From: Bacillota bacterium
Lineage (GTDB): Bacteria; Bacillota; UBA994; UBA5500
Length of the DNA stretch: 6,020 nucleotides
Direction: 5' to 3'
NCBI GenBank assembly: GCA_023436245.1
Contig: JAEZJZ010000040.1
Location: 1-6,020, forward strand
Shown here one piece after another: positions 4,969 through 6,020 of this stretch. Position numbers and translations under genes: made by a program. The notes under the pieces were generated by a model, which did no database searches, was not told the DNA's origin, and saw only the letters and a list, made by a program, of their open reading frames with translations. Each line of letters begins with the position of its first letter. Position 1 is the first letter of the stretch.

Positions 4969-5502
4969 ATGATCGGTCCCGACTGCGCACCAGATCAGTC
5001 CGCGAACGACCAGCGCTGCTTAATGGTCATGGTCAGTGAGCAGGCCCCAGAACTCTACCGGACCGCCCTAAGGATCGCCCGCAACCCTGACGATGCTCAA
5101 GATATTGTCGCGAATGTTGCGCTGAAGATCGGCACTATGGCTCCTGAGAGACTGCCGCTGAATGCGCAAAGCAACTGGCTGCATGCGGTGACACGAAACC
5201 TGGCCCTAAACTACGTTAAGCAACGAGCTCGTTGCTCGCCGGTTGAGTGGATTGAGCAGATTACGGCGGGCCCATGTGACCAGCCAGAAAACGCAGTCCA
5301 AGAGTTAGTAGATTTTGAGCTACTGCTTGCCTGTCTAGACGAGATTCCGAGGCTAATAATTGTGGAGAAAATCAGCAACCAGCGGACGCACAAGGAAATA
5401 GCGAAAATGCTCAGGCTGCCGGAGGGAACAGTTAGGCGCAAATACAGTGAGGCCCTGCGGTCGCTGCGGCAGTCAGTTGAGGCGTGCCAAGTGATTGAGT
5501 AA
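4969..5502 (+). CDS. ECF-like RNA polymerase sigma-70 family factor
   Basis: 177 residues from ATG 4969. The protein has the two-domain layout of small sigma factors that direct RNA polymerase to alternative promoters. Region 2 (about 28-87) contains ELYRTALRIARNPDDAQDIV and NWLHAVTRNLALNYVKQRAR, the -10-recognition and core-binding part. Region 4 (about 117-167) has the helix-turn-helix THKEIAKMLRLPEGTVRRKY (140-159), which would read the -35 element. The linker is short (about 30 residues), as in ECF factors. An in-frame ATG at 4906 gives 198 residues, but its AGAGGA lies only 1 nt from the codon. ATG 4969 has GGGAGG (4956-4961) with ideal 7-nt spacing, so I prefer it. No anti-sigma gene is recognisable directly downstream, where such a partner usually lies. 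Target promoters cannot be deduced from one window. Confidence 0.88.
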   Translation: MIGPDCAPDQSANDQRCLMVMVSEQAPELYRTALRIARNPDDAQDIVANVALKIGTMAPERLPLNAQSNWLHAVTRNLALNYVKQRARCSPVEWIEQITAGPCDQPENAVQELVDFELLLACLDEIPRLIIVEKISNQRTHKEIAKMLRLPEGTVRRKYSEALRSLRQSVEACQVIE

Positions 5503-5949
5503 AAAGCCGGCATTTCCTGAACAAACACACCCCTCTGAGTTGTCTATATGGTGAAGGGCGAGTTTGCTGGCCAGAAGAAGCAGAAAAGGAGTGATAGAGA
5601 ATCCACCATTAGCTCGACTCGCGGGACGCTATCTGCAGTCTCAGAAGGTCCAGACCCTGTTCACCAGAATGAAGGCGAGTGTTTGTTGCATCCATAGCAA
5701 GTTGACCGGATTTCGCATCCATGATGGCTTGCGCAGGCTTCCGCACAGTCCAACCCTGGGTGCCTGCCCTGGCGTTCTGCAGTTTTTCCGGATACGGGTT
5801 ACAAAACGCAAGAAATTACGCACAATCGTCCTCGTAGTGAATGGGTCTCGTCAAGCGGCTAAAGGGCGGTGATCATCGCAAACAAGGAACAGATGTAAAC
5901 GGTAATATCTAATGGACAGATTTCGGCCACTTCCACTGGATAAGATTAG
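5503..5949. other. Roughly 450 bases without a supportable gene
   Basis: No frame here combines a ribosome site, a plausible start and a family-like protein. The longest plus-strand frame (TTG 5564 to 5872, 102 codons) has no Shine-Dalgarno, is very basic and shows no motif. A 49-codon frame from ATG 5548 also lacks one. The octamer GCATCCAT occurs twice (about 5688 and 5716). No terminator with a T tract is seen after the sigma-factor stop at 5502. It may be the remains of a decayed gene. Confidence 0.5.
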
Positions 5950-5961
5950 CCACTCTCTACC

Positions 5962-5985
5962 ACTCGTTCGGTATACTGGACGAGT
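5962..5985 (+). promoter_or_regulatory. 24-bp palindrome centred on a -10-like TATACT box (candidate operator)
   Basis: ACTCGT (5962-5967) and ACGAGT (5980-5985) are perfect arms, and the centre GTATAC (5971-5976) is itself palindromic; 20 of 24 positions are symmetric. The centre overlaps TATACT (5972-5977), a good -10 box. A Shine-Dalgarno AGGGAG (5991-5996) and ATG 6005 follow. Outer repeats CCACTC (5950-5955) and GAGTGG (5994-5999) enlarge the symmetry. No good -35 hexamer lies 16-18 nt upstream. The layout suits a dimeric repressor covering the start of the gene that leaves the window; an RNA hairpin is an alternative. Confidence 0.5.
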
Positions 5986-6004
5986 CGGAGAGGGAGTGGA
6001 ACGA

Positions 6005-6020
6005 ATGGTGGGATGGTCTA
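6005..6020 (+). CDS. Start of an unidentified gene leaving the right edge
   Basis: ATG at 6005 is preceded by AGGGAG (5991-5996) with 8-nt spacing and by a TATACT box about 30 nt upstream. The five visible codons read MVGWS, too few for identification. The same frame is open leftward to ATG 5912, giving 36 codons to the edge (starting MDRFRPLPLDK), but that start has no ribosome site and would make the palindrome coding. A GTG at 5996 is also in frame. The gene call rests on signals only. Confidence 0.42.

Noticed and set aside
5564..5872. 102-codon frame downstream of the sigma factor as an anti-sigma gene
   Set aside because: TTG start without a Shine-Dalgarno; no zinc-binding H-x3-C-x2-C motif and no membrane helix; strongly basic composition; no recognisable domain.
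5912..6020. Gene starting at ATG 5912 and running off the right edge
   Set aside because: No ribosome site is present and 36 open codons can occur by chance; the in-frame ATG 6005 has a good Shine-Dalgarno. Not excluded, hence mentioned with that feature.
1..6020. CRISPR arrays, tRNA or rRNA genes
   Set aside because: No regularly spaced direct repeats, no cloverleaf with T-loop consensus and no conserved rRNA segments were found on reading both strands.

Overview
The window looks like a chromosomal stretch of a moderately GC-rich Bacillota (Clostridia or Peptococcaceae-like) genome. The reasons are the strong purine-rich Shine-Dalgarno sites, sigma-A type promoters (one with both hexamers at consensus), a PepT-like M20 peptidase of the kind common in Bacillota, an IS1182-type transposase start, and secreted or membrane-anchored proteins of unknown function. 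This is inference from gene content; no rRNA or other taxonomic marker is present.

Left part (1-1786), minus strand. The first 58 bases encode the N-terminus of an IS1182-family transposase that runs off the left edge, driven by a TTGACA-18-TATAAT promoter. Next to this promoter ends a short membrane-anchored protein gene (346..122) that appears to be cut off by the insertion sequence. Upstream of it lie an intrinsic terminator (398-427) and a complete M20-family (peptidase T-like) metallopeptidase gene with an intact set of metal ligands (1591..467).

Middle part (1732-4470), plus strand. A flavodoxin-fold gene has its own extended -10 promoter and is followed by a 14-bp-stem hairpin. Next come two adjacent paralogous genes (about 203 and 206 aa) for N-terminally membrane-anchored proteins of a family I do not recognise. 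They share several strongly conserved blocks and are probably co-transcribed. Behind them is a decayed gene (3932-4470) for a secreted or membrane-anchored protein, split over three reading frames.

Right part (4471-6020). About 0.5 kb without a convincing gene holds a 40-nt perfect-stem hairpin and a GC-rich inverted repeat. It precedes a small ECF-like sigma-70 family factor gene (4969-5502). Another roughly 450 bases without a supportable gene follow. The window ends in a 24-bp imperfect palindrome centred on a TATACT box, then a Shine-Dalgarno site and the first codons of a gene leaving the window.

The genes do not form one obvious pathway. The peptidase and flavodoxin are ordinary, divergently transcribed genes. 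The most unusual part is the paralog pair, the broken surface-protein gene and the sigma factor, all on the plus strand. A regulatory link between the sigma factor and the anchored proteins is possible, but the sequence alone does not show it. An insertion sequence, a truncated gene and a frameshifted gene within 5 kb suggest a region under weak selection or undergoing rearrangement.
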